DNA of 8,224 bases from assembly GCA_030038335.1 (NCBI GenBank), contig JASHPC010000218.1:1-8224 (forward strand). The letters run 5' to 3'. Within the stretch, counting starts at the first letter, position 1, and the number at the start of each line of letters is the position of its first letter. Positions 1 to 6,602 of this stretch are shown piece by piece. The position numbers and the translations under genes were made by a program. The notes beneath the pieces were generated by a model, which was given only the letters and a program-made list of their open reading frames with translations, was not told where the DNA came from and did not search any database. This DNA comes from Vulcanimicrobiota bacterium (GTDB taxonomy: Bacteria > Vulcanimicrobiota > Vulcanimicrobiia > Vulcanimicrobiales > Vulcanimicrobiaceae).

Positions 1-2
1 TT

Positions 3-824
3 TCGACCGTGTGGATCGTCGGTCTCGTCGTTCTCGCGCGCAAGCCGCAGACGCGCTGGCTCGCGTACGCCTATGGCATCGTCATCATCTCGATGATGGC
101 GCTGAACGCGAAGAACTATTATCCGGCTGCGATCTATCCGTATCTCGTCGCAGCCGGCGCCGTGACGGTCGAGACGTGGACGCGAGTCCGCCTGCGCGTG
201 AGGTACGCGATCGCGGCCGGCGCGCTCGCAATCTCACTGCCCGCGGTGCCCTTCGTGCTCCCCGTGCTGCCACTAGAAAACTACATCGCGTATCAGAACG
301 CCGTCGGCCGTGCGCTGCACGTCGACTTCGGTTTGCCGGACGATCCGCGTAAAACGGTCCCGATTCAGTACTACGCCGACATGCTCGGCTGGCCGCAGAT
401 GGTTGCAAAGGTTGCCGCGGTGTACGAAAGCCTGCCGCAGCAGCAGCGTTCGCAAGCCGCGATCTTCACGAGTAACTTCGGTGAAGCGAGCGCGATCGAC
501 GTCTATGGCTCGGCGTTTGGCTTACCGCGTGCCATCAGTGGCAACAACAACTTCTGGCTTTGGGGACCGCGCAACTACAGCGGCGACACGGTCATCGAAG
601 TCAACGGCGATCCCGTGAAGGCGCGGCGGATCTTCGCGCACGTGCGCATTGCCGCGGTCTTCTCCGACGCGCACGCCATGCCGTACGAAAACGACATACC
701 GATTCTCGTCTGCAACGGAATTCGCGAACCGCTCGCCGTGCTTTGGCCGCATCTGCGCGTCTACGGCTATGCGCTGCGCACGCGCTCGCACGATTGGACC
801 GTTCGCTGGCAGCAAGGTAGTTAG
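3..824 (+). CDS. GT39-type membrane glycosyltransferase, C-terminal part (cut by left edge)
   Basis: The frame is open at the left edge, so the gene very likely begins outside the window; the GTG at 9 is probably just an internal Val. Residues are numbered from that GTG. Hydrophobic, probably membrane-spanning segments lie at about 1-10, 17-32, 38-55 and 66-88, with the motif AKNYYPAAIYPY at 34-45. A soluble, presumably extracytoplasmic tail of about 180 residues follows, containing NFGEASAIDVYG (156-167), GNNNFWLWGP (178-187) and PYENDIPILVC (225-235). From memory, these motifs occur together in bacterial proteins annotated as glycosyltransferase family 39, the ArnT/PMT-like lipid-phosphate-sugar-dependent class. 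The catalytic acidic loop is normally near the N terminus and is not visible here, so donor and acceptor cannot be named. The stop TAG at 822-824 directly abuts the start of the next gene, which suggests co-transcription. Confidence 0.75.
   Translation, partial: STVWIVGLVVLARKPQTRWLAYAYGIVIISMMALNAKNYYPAAIYPYLVAAGAVTVETWTRVRLRVRYAIAAGALAISLPAVPFVLPVLPLENYIAYQNAVGRALHVDFGLPDDPRKTVPIQYYADMLGWPQMVAKVAAVYESLPQQQRSQAAIFTSNFGEASAIDVYGSAFGLPRAISGNNNFWLWGPRNYSGDTVIEVNGDPVKARRIFAHVRIAAVFSDAHAMPYENDIPILVCNGIREPLAVLWPHLRVYGYALRTRSHDWTVRWQQGS
814..817 (+). promoter_or_regulatory. Ribosome binding site for the MBL-cupin gene
   Basis: AAGG lies seven bases before the TTG at 825, inside the last codons of the glycosyltransferase gene. 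It supports the TTG as start over the in-frame ATG at 885. The match to the anti-Shine-Dalgarno sequence is short, so support is moderate. Confidence 0.45.
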
Positions 825-1898
825 TTGCAGGCGCTTTCGATCCCCGACGCCTTCGTTTGGTCGCGCTACCAGCCGGATCGCCGAATGTATTTCAACGGTC
901 ACTTCTTCGTCTTGGAAGGCGGCAACGTCGCCGTTGATCCCGTGCCTCCGGAGCAGGACGACGTCGAGCATATGGCGTCGCTCGGCGGCATCGCCTGGAT
1001 CGTCGTCACGAACCGCGATCACCTTCGCGACACTATCGCCTTACGCGAGCGTTTCGGCGCGCACGTCGCGACGTCCAGCAAAGAGGCGAAGGCGCTCGGC
1101 ACGTCCGTGGAGCGCATCCTCGAGAACGATGACGAGGCGTTTCGAGGCGCGAGCGTCGTCGCGCTCGAGCGTCAAAAAACTCCGGGTGAGTTTGCCCTGC
1201 ACCTTGCCGCGTTCCAGACGATTCTCGTCGGGGACGCACTCATCGGCACGCCCGCAGGCGCCCTTTCATTGCTGTCCGACGCGTGCTATGCAGACGTCAA
1301 GGAGGCCGCACTCGCGTTGCGCGTTCTTTGGTCTTTGCGTCCTCATGCGCTCCTCGTCGGCGACGGCTCTTCGCTCTTCTCCGGCGCGACGAAGGCAATC
1401 GGGAACGTGCTCTTCGCCCGAGCCGGGCTCGCCGCGAATCGTATCAACCTCGACGAGTTGCGTTACGACGATTACGCCGGTCCTGAAGGATCGGCGTTCC
1501 GGTCAAGCGACGCAGAGGTCGGGTATTGGATCGGTGCGGAACGCGTCGGCTATCAGGTCGTGAAGCTTCAGCCCGGCGCGCGCTTCTGCCCGCTGCACGC
1601 CGAGTACACCGAAGAGGAGCTCTTTCTCGTACTCGACGGCACGCCGAGCATTCGCACGAAGAGCGAAACGCTGCAATGCCGCCGCGGAGACTTCATTGCC
1701 TTTCCAATAGGCCCCGAGCACGCGCATCAAGTGATCAATGAAAGTAACGCCGAAGCGACGATCCTCCTTCTCGGCGAGGAGGCATCGCAGACGCTCTGCT
1801 ACTATCCCGATTCCGACAAACTTCTCGCGACGGCGCCGGGCGAGCGCTGGATGCTCCGCGCTTCACCGCGACTCGAGTACTTCGACGGCGAGTCGTAA
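825..1898 (+). CDS. MBL-fold-like / cupin two-domain protein
   Basis: A 357-residue protein with two recognisable domains. Residues about 1-205 resemble a small metallo-beta-lactamase-fold subfamily: FVWSRYQPDRRMYFNGHFF at the N terminus, VVTNRDHLRD at 61-69 where classical enzymes have THxHxDHxG, VGDALIGTPAG at 135-145 and LLVGDGSSLFSG at 177-188. Most classical zinc-binding histidines are missing, although D65-H66 remain, so hydrolase activity is uncertain. Residues about 240-335 form a cupin: LQPGARFCPLHAEYTEEELFLVLDG (motif 1; only H258 and the acidic run survive from HxH...E) and RRGDFIAFPIGPEHAHQVIN (287-305; motif 2 with a good PxGxxH match), then CYYPDSDKL (325-333), which I recognise from cupin-only proteins. 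No signal peptide is visible; it is probably cytoplasmic. The TTG start is chosen because the family-like N-terminal residues begin before the ATG at codon 21. Substrate unknown. The 3' end overlaps mobA on the other strand by 36 bp. Confidence 0.75.
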   Translation: MQALSIPDAFVWSRYQPDRRMYFNGHFFVLEGGNVAVDPVPPEQDDVEHMASLGGIAWIVVTNRDHLRDTIALRERFGAHVATSSKEAKALGTSVERILENDDEAFRGASVVALERQKTPGEFALHLAAFQTILVGDALIGTPAGALSLLSDACYADVKEAALALRVLWSLRPHALLVGDGSSLFSGATKAIGNVLFARAGLAANRINLDELRYDDYAGPEGSAFRSSDAEVGYWIGAERVGYQVVKLQPGARFCPLHAEYTEEELFLVLDGTPSIRTKSETLQCRRGDFIAFPIGPEHAHQVINESNAEATILLLGEEASQTLCYYPDSDKLLATAPGERWMLRASPRLEYFDGES

Positions 1899-2435
1899 CT
1901 CTTCCATCGTGTTGACGTTGAGAAAGCGCTCGCGATTCACCGGAACCGATCGTAAGCGAAGGCGCTCGACGACGGAGTGAACTGCACCTTCACCGCGTTC
2001 GAGTGCGGCACGGCCTTCGCGCAGCAGAACGCTGCGATCGTACCAACCGACGAGCGGCTCGATGCCACCGTCGTGACATGCAATCACCGCTTCGTCTCCT
2101 TCTTGCCAGTGCCGGCGCAGCATTTTGAGAAGCGCGGCGTCAACGAGAGGTACGTCGGCCGCGACAAACGCAAGCTTCTCGCACGAGAGCGCATTACACG
2201 CGGTAACCATCCCACCCAGCGGTCCGCGCCGAGCATAGTCGTCTATAACGAAGCTGCAGTTCAGGCGGTGCGCGAGCTCGCTGGGCAGCGGCTTCGCAAG
2301 CGAGACGACCACGCTGAAATGCGGCTCGAAGCTACGGACCGCGCGTACGATGAGCGGTTCACCGTTTAGGTCGCGCTCGAGCTTCTGGGGCAGACGGCGC
2401 GCTTCGCCGCCCGCAAGGAGGACTACCGTGTCCAT
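1863..2435 (-). CDS. mobA: Molybdenum cofactor guanylyltransferase MobA
   Basis: A 190-residue protein, close to the usual MobA length. MobA transfers GMP from GTP to Mo-molybdopterin to make the guanine dinucleotide (MGD) form used by DMSO-reductase-family enzymes. Visible motifs: LAGGEARRLPQKLE (7-20; nucleotide-binding loop with R14 and K18, a variant of LAGGxSxRMGxxK), DDYARRGPLGG (65-75), AADVPLVD (92-99; D94 is the likely metal ligand), EPLVGWYD (126-133) and FLNVNTMEEL (171-180, matching the C-terminal NxNTPEDL motif). Cytoplasmic. The ATG lies inside the end of fdhD with a 13-bp overlap in another frame and no clear Shine-Dalgarno sequence, so translation is probably coupled to fdhD. 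The gene serves the same cofactor as fdhD and the nearby oxidoreductase. MocA/MobA relatives share the fold, but the bisMGD-enzyme context favours MobA. Confidence 0.9.
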   Translation of the reverse strand: MDTVVLLAGGEARRLPQKLERDLNGEPLIVRAVRSFEPHFSVVVSLAKPLPSELAHRLNCSFVIDDYARRGPLGGMVTACNALSCEKLAFVAADVPLVDAALLKMLRRHWQEGDEAVIACHDGGIEPLVGWYDRSVLLREGRAALERGEGAVHSVVERLRLRSVPVNRERFLNVNTMEELRLAVEVLESR

Positions 2436-3274
2436 ATACAGTCGCCGGTGTAGACATTAAAGCCTTTGCCACGCAAGAATCCGACGAGCGTGAGCCCGAA
2501 CCGTTGCGCCAGCGTTACCGCAAGATTGCTCGGCGCCGAAACGGAGCACAAGATCGGTGCACCAGCCGCGATCGTCTTCTGCACGAGTTCGTAACTCGTG
2601 CGCCCGCTGACGAGCACGATGCCGTCTCGGGCAGGGATCCGACGCTCGAGGAAAAGCGCGCCGATGAGCTTATCGAGCGCGTTATGCCGTCCAACGTCTT
2701 CACGCAACGCGCAAAGCGTTCCGCGTGCGTCGAAGAACGCCGCGGCGTGCAGACCGCCCGTCGTTTCAAAAACGCGCTGCCTCTTCCGTAACGCTTCCGG
2801 AAGATTATAGAGTACCTGCGGCGCGACCCGCAGCGACGTCTCGATCGTCGCGAGGCCGCGCTCCTGGAGAGAATCGATCGAGGCGCGCCCGCAGACGCCA
2901 CACGCGCTCGTCATGAAGAAGTGACGTTCGAGGAGAGCGACGTCTCGTCTCGGCACCCGCGAGAGCCGGACGGTTACAACGTTATAGTGCTGCTCGTCGT
3001 CGCCTTGGGAGTCGGTGCAGTACCGTATCTCGCGAATATCGTCCGGCTCTCTAATGACCCCTTCGCTGAAGAGAAAGCCGGCAGCGAGTTCGAAATCATG
3101 CCCGGGCGTCCGCATCGTCGTCGCGATGCTCAATACGGAGCGTCCGTCGTCGATGCGAATTTCCAACGGCTCCTCGCCCGCGACGAGGTCGTCGCGGATG
3201 TGGCGTGCCGTGTCGGCAAAGGTGACGACCCTGGCAACCTCCGTTGGCCGCGCACGGTCGAGCGAGGGGTTCAC
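2423..3274 (-). CDS. fdhD: Formate dehydrogenase accessory sulfurtransferase FdhD
   Basis: A 283-residue protein matching FdhD over its full length. FdhD moves sulfur from a cysteine desulfurase (IscS in E. coli) to Mo-bisMGD, which is needed for formate dehydrogenase activity. Motifs: EEPLEIRID (34-42), TMRTPGHDFELAAGFLFSEG (53-72), the functional cysteine loop ACGVCG (124-129; C125 and C128), TTGGLHAAAF (171-180), REDVGRHNALDKLIG (191-205), SGRTSYELV (224-232), SAPSNLAV (246-253) and the C-terminal GFLRGKGFNVYTG (265-277). Both CxxC cysteines are present, so the protein should be competent. Start: GTG at 3274-3272, which puts the RARPTEVARVVTF leader before the conserved core; no strong ribosome binding site precedes it. 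First gene of a unit with mobA, and divergent from the molybdopterin oxidoreductase at 3317, its likely client. Confidence 0.95.
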   Translation of the reverse strand: MNPSLDRARPTEVARVVTFADTARHIRDDLVAGEEPLEIRIDDGRSVLSIATTMRTPGHDFELAAGFLFSEGVIREPDDIREIRYCTDSQGDDEQHYNVVTVRLSRVPRRDVALLERHFFMTSACGVCGRASIDSLQERGLATIETSLRVAPQVLYNLPEALRKRQRVFETTGGLHAAAFFDARGTLCALREDVGRHNALDKLIGALFLERRIPARDGIVLVSGRTSYELVQKTIAAGAPILCSVSAPSNLAVTLAQRFGLTLVGFLRGKGFNVYTGDCIWTR

Positions 3275-3297
3275 TCCCAGAGATTCGCGGCTACTGC

Positions 3298-3303
3298 GAG
3301 GAA
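3298..3303 (+). promoter_or_regulatory. Ribosome binding site for the YdeP-type oxidoreductase
   Basis: GAGGAA lies 13 bases before the ATG at 3317, in the short divergent gap. It supports starting the oxidoreductase at 3317 rather than using the in-frame extension back to 2921, which is antisense to fdhD. The spacing is on the long side. Confidence 0.45.
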
Positions 3304-3316
3304 GTTCCGCCCTGAC

Positions 3317-5728
3317 ATGAGCGAGGATACGAAAGCAGCCGAGCCGGTATCAGCCGAGAATCCCGAAACCGTCGCGGGCACGCGCGTCTCGAAGGCCGAG
3401 GAAACGGGCGCCGGACTTCCCGCGATCGTCGAAACCATGCGCTTCGGTGTCGGCGAAATGGGCGTCACGCGAACGCTTCAAACGCTTACGCGCATTAACA
3501 AGGCTGACGGGTTCGACTGTCAGAGTTGCGCGTGGCCGAATCCCGAGCATCGCAAGCTCTTGGAGTTCTGCGAGAACGGCTCGAAGGCGGCGGCCGACGA
3601 GGCAACGCGCAAACGCGTGACGTCCGCGTTCTTCAAAGCGCACAGTATTGCGGAGCTGTCGCGACAATCGGACTATTGGCTCAACGCGCGGGGCCGGCTC
3701 GTGGAACCCGTCGTATTGCGGCGTGGCAGCGAACACTACGAGCCGATCTCTTGGAACGAAGCCTTCGACATGATGGCGAACGAGCTGCAGTCGCTCGGCT
3801 CTCCAGACGAAGCCATCTTCTACACTTCGGGAAAGACGACGAACGAGCCCGCGTTTCTTTTTCAGTTGTTCGCTCGGCAGTTTGGCACGAATAACTTGCC
3901 GGACTGTTCGAATATGTGTCACGAGTCTTCCGGAACCGCGCTGACGGAAACGCTTGGCATTGGCAAGGGTTCGATACGGCTCGACGACTTCGAGAAGTGC
4001 GACCTCATCATCGACGTCGGCCATAATCCGGGTACGAACCATCCTCGCATGCTCACGTGGTTGCGCGTTGCGAAGCAGCACGGTGCAAAAATCATGGCGA
4101 TCAACCCCCTCCCCGAAACCGGCCTGATACGCGTCGTCGATCCCAACCCGCAAGACTACAAGACGCCGCTCGGTCTGCCGGTCGCTCTCGCGACCGGCGG
4201 AACTGCGCTCGCCGATCTTTATCTGCCCGTCCGCATCAACGGCGACGTCGCTCTCTTCAAAGGCATCATGAAGCGCATGCTCGAGGAGGCGGACGCCGGA
4301 AAGCCGAGCGGGATCGATCGCGACTTTATCGCGCGGTACACGTCGGGCTACGACGTACTAGCGAAGGACCTCGAGCAAACCACGTGGGACGACATTCTCG
4401 AGAGCAGCGGTCTGACAAAAGCGCAGGTCGACGAAGCGGCGCAACTGTGCATAGCGTCACGAGCAACGATGTGCTTGTGGGCGATGGGGCTTACGCAGCA
4501 TCAGAACGCCGTCGATAACATAAAGCAACTCGTCAATCTCCTGCTCATCGGCGGTCACGTTGGCCGTCCGGGTGCTGGCACGGGCTGCATTCGTGGGCAC
4601 TCGAACGTGCAAGGCGACCGCACGATGGGCATTTGGGAGAGCCCTACACAGGCGCTTCTCGATTCGTTGCGCCGCGAGTACGGTTTCACGCCGCCCCAAC
4701 GCAAGGGCCTCGACGTCGTGAACGCCATCCATGCAATGCACGACGGAAAGATCAAGCTTTTCTTCGGGATCAGCGGAAACTTGCTGAGCAACGCTCCCGA
4801 TACGTCGTACACTGCCGAAGCGATGCGGCGTTGCAGTTTGACCGTCTACGCCTCGACGAAGCTGAATCGCTCGCACCTCGTCACCGGTGCGCAAGCGCTC
4901 ATTCTGCCGGTGATCGGGCGGTCAGAACGCGACGTAGTCGATGGGATGCCGCAGTTGACGACGGTCGAAGATTCGATAGGACAAGTCTCCACGTCGGAAG
5001 GACGGCTCGCGCCGGCGTCATCGCAGCTTAAGAGCGACGTCGCGATCGTCACCGAACTCGGCCGAAGGCTTTTTGGCGAGTCGCCCGTGCCTTGGAGTCG
5101 ATATGCGCAGAACTACGATCGCATTCGCGATGCGATCGAGCGCGTTATTCCCGGCTTCGAAGACTTTAACGAACGGATCCGGTCGGGGAAAAGATCGTTC
5201 TATTTGCCGAACGGCCCACGCGAGCGGCAGTTCGCGACCCCTTCGGGTAAGGCGCTCTTCTCGGTAACGCCGATACCGAAGCACGAGCTCCGGGACGGCG
5301 AATACTTCATGATGACGATCAGGTCGCACGATCAGTTCAACTCGACGATTTATGGCCTCGACGATCGCTATCGCGGTATCTACGGCGGACGCCGCGTCGT
5401 CTTCATGAATCCCGATGACATGGCGGGTGCTCACCTCTCGGCGGGGGATCGCGTCGACATCGAGAGTCATTTTGAGGGCACGACGCGCCTTGCGAAGAAC
5501 TTCCTCGTCGTTCCCTACACGATTCCAAGCCGCTGCGTGGCAACGTATTACCCGGAGGCAAACGTTCTCGTGCCCGTGCAAAGCGTCGCGGACGGGAGCA
5601 ATCAGCCTACAAGCAAATGCGTCCGAGTCACTCTCACACGCTCGTCCGCGCCCGCCGAAGGCGGTGTTGACATCTCGACGGCGGCAATCGACCATAATCT
5701 GCGCCGCGCGTATCCCGCTGGCCGCTGA
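3317..5728 (+). CDS. FdhF/YdeP-family molybdopterin oxidoreductase
   Basis: An 803-residue protein of the YdeP-like branch of the formate dehydrogenase alpha / molybdopterin family; E. coli YdeP is about 760 residues. The first ~32 residues are polar and probably disordered. The core has GFDCQSCAWPNP (65-76) and FCENGSK (84-90), giving C68, C71 and C85 as iron-sulfur ligands. Then come YTSGKTTNEPAFL (169-181), NNLPDCSNMCHES (192-204), where C201-H202 align with the Sec-His of E. coli FdhF and C201 is the likely molybdenum ligand, GHNPGTNHPRML (235-246), RGHSNVQGDRTMG (426-438), STKLNRSHL (513-521), and the C-terminal MGD-binding domain with TIRSHDQFNSTIYGLDDRYRG (667-687). There is no Tat signal, so it is cytoplasmic. 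Codon 201 is TGT, not a selenocysteine TGA. Reaction unknown: formate dehydrogenase-like activity is possible, and in E. coli YdeP is linked to acid resistance. No electron-transfer subunit is nearby. Pirin follows after 10 bp. Confidence 0.92.
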   Translation: MSEDTKAAEPVSAENPETVAGTRVSKAEETGAGLPAIVETMRFGVGEMGVTRTLQTLTRINKADGFDCQSCAWPNPEHRKLLEFCENGSKAAADEATRKRVTSAFFKAHSIAELSRQSDYWLNARGRLVEPVVLRRGSEHYEPISWNEAFDMMANELQSLGSPDEAIFYTSGKTTNEPAFLFQLFARQFGTNNLPDCSNMCHESSGTALTETLGIGKGSIRLDDFEKCDLIIDVGHNPGTNHPRMLTWLRVAKQHGAKIMAINPLPETGLIRVVDPNPQDYKTPLGLPVALATGGTALADLYLPVRINGDVALFKGIMKRMLEEADAGKPSGIDRDFIARYTSGYDVLAKDLEQTTWDDILESSGLTKAQVDEAAQLCIASRATMCLWAMGLTQHQNAVDNIKQLVNLLLIGGHVGRPGAGTGCIRGHSNVQGDRTMGIWESPTQALLDSLRREYGFTPPQRKGLDVVNAIHAMHDGKIKLFFGISGNLLSNAPDTSYTAEAMRRCSLTVYASTKLNRSHLVTGAQALILPVIGRSERDVVDGMPQLTTVEDSIGQVSTSEGRLAPASSQLKSDVAIVTELGRRLFGESPVPWSRYAQNYDRIRDAIERVIPGFEDFNERIRSGKRSFYLPNGPRERQFATPSGKALFSVTPIPKHELRDGEYFMMTIRSHDQFNSTIYGLDDRYRGIYGGRRVVFMNPDDMAGAHLSAGDRVDIESHFEGTTRLAKNFLVVPYTIPSRCVATYYPEANVLVPVQSVADGSNQPTSKCVRVTLTRSSAPAEGGVDISTAAIDHNLRRAYPAGR

Positions 5729-5732
5729 GGAG
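5727..5732 (+). promoter_or_regulatory. Strong ribosome binding site for pirin
   Basis: GAGGAG overlaps the TGA stop of the oxidoreductase and lies six bases before the ATG at 5739. It fixes the pirin start, since the reading frame itself stays open upstream to 5415 as a shadow within the oxidoreductase gene. Confidence 0.8.
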
Positions 5733-5738
5733 CACGCT

Positions 5739-6602
5739 ATGCAACATGCCGTTTCTTCCGTTCGCGTCGTTCCCGCGCAGCGTATGCGCGAGGGTGGCGG
5801 ATTTCTCGTTCAGCGTCCCTTTCCGGTCGCGGAACTCTCCTACTTCGACCCAATCCTGCTCGTCGACGAGATGGGACCGGTGGAGTACAGTCCCGGTGAA
5901 GCCATCGGCGCACCGGACCATCCGCATCGCGGTTTTGAGACGGTGACGTACATCATCGACGGCGCAATGCAACACGAAGACTCGCACGGGCATAAGGGCG
6001 TCATTCGCAGCGGCGACGTGCAATGGATGACCGCGGGCGCGGGTGTCATCCATTCGGAGATGCCGACCGAGGAGATGATGCGCGAGGGCGGGCTCATGCA
6101 TGGATTTCAGATCTGGGTGAATCTCCCGCGCGATCAGAAAATGAAGCAGCCCCGCTATCAGGAGTATGCGTCGCCGGAGTTGCCCGTGGTCGAGGACGAC
6201 GGGCGTTGGGTGCGCGTGATCGCCGGCGAGTTCGAAGGCCACCGGTCGCCGATCGAAACGCTCGTGCCGACGACGATGATTCACCTACGGCTAAAGGCCG
6301 GCGCGAGCGCCGACTTTCAGATTGCGCCTGGATCAAATGCAATCGTGCACGCGATCGACGGATCTGGGAGCGTGCAAGGCAGCGCGCTCGACGCGCACCA
6401 GGTTGCATTGCTCGAAAACGCGCCGACGACGATTCACGTGGCCGCGGGCGAGAACGGCTTCGATGGGTTGCTTGTCAGCGGTACGCCTCTGCACGAACCG
6501 GTTGCGCGTTACGGGCCTTTCGTGATGAACACCCGCGAGGAGATTCTACAAGCGGTGCAAGATCTTCAGTCGGGAAAGTTCGGCGAAATAGCTCGCGTCT
6601 AG
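5739..6602 (+). CDS. Pirin family protein (bicupin)
   Basis: A 287-residue protein, the normal length for pirin. The N-terminal cupin holds the characteristic metal-site motifs DHPHRGFETVTYIIDG (60-75) and WMTAGAGVIHSEMP (96-109), so H61, H63, H105 and E107 match the iron-binding residues of human pirin and E. coli YhhW. A second cupin-like region (Pirin_C) lies at about 175-275 and ends in PLHEPVARYGPFVMNT (250-265). Some bacterial pirins have quercetin 2,3-dioxygenase activity and others bind metabolic enzymes as regulators; the sequence does not say which applies here. The start is the ATG with the strong ribosome binding site, placed where family members begin. It sits 10 bp after the YdeP-type gene on the same strand, so the two are probably one transcript. 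Its stop TAG shares a CTAG palindrome with the stop of the macrodomain gene on the other strand. Confidence 0.93.
   Translation: MQHAVSSVRVVPAQRMREGGGFLVQRPFPVAELSYFDPILLVDEMGPVEYSPGEAIGAPDHPHRGFETVTYIIDGAMQHEDSHGHKGVIRSGDVQWMTAGAGVIHSEMPTEEMMREGGLMHGFQIWVNLPRDQKMKQPRYQEYASPELPVVEDDGRWVRVIAGEFEGHRSPIETLVPTTMIHLRLKAGASADFQIAPGSNAIVHAIDGSGSVQGSALDAHQVALLENAPTTIHVAAGENGFDGLLVSGTPLHEPVARYGPFVMNTREEILQAVQDLQSGKFGEIARV

Noticed and set aside
11..11. GTG/ATG-like codon near the left edge as a true start of the glycosyltransferase
   Set aside because: The frame is open to the edge, and the visible part begins in the middle of a membrane segment, so the gene is cut by the window.
522..1022. 166-codon minus-strand frame across the glycosyltransferase/MBL junction
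   Set aside because: It is antisense to two recognisable genes, with low-complexity, arginine-rich composition and no family resemblance.
1977..2369. 130-codon plus-strand frame opposite mobA
   Set aside because: It is antisense to conserved mobA motifs and has no recognisable domain.
2921..3316. In-frame extension of the oxidoreductase frame by 132 codons upstream of the ATG at 3317
   Set aside because: It lies wholly antisense to the well-conserved fdhD, shows no domain similarity, and the YdeP family begins close to the 3317 start. It is a GC-rich shadow frame.
3917..3919. Possible selenocysteine codon at the molybdenum ligand of the FdhF-like protein
   Set aside because: The codon is TGT (Cys), not TGA, so no selenocysteine insertion element is needed.
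3350..4153. 267-codon minus-strand frame within the oxidoreductase gene
   Set aside because: It is a long shadow frame due to high GC; the opposite strand carries the conserved iron-sulfur and molybdenum motifs.
5415..5738. In-frame extension of the pirin frame by 108 codons
   Set aside because: It overlaps the conserved C terminus of the oxidoreductase in another frame. Pirin similarity starts at the ATG at 5739, which has a strong ribosome binding site.
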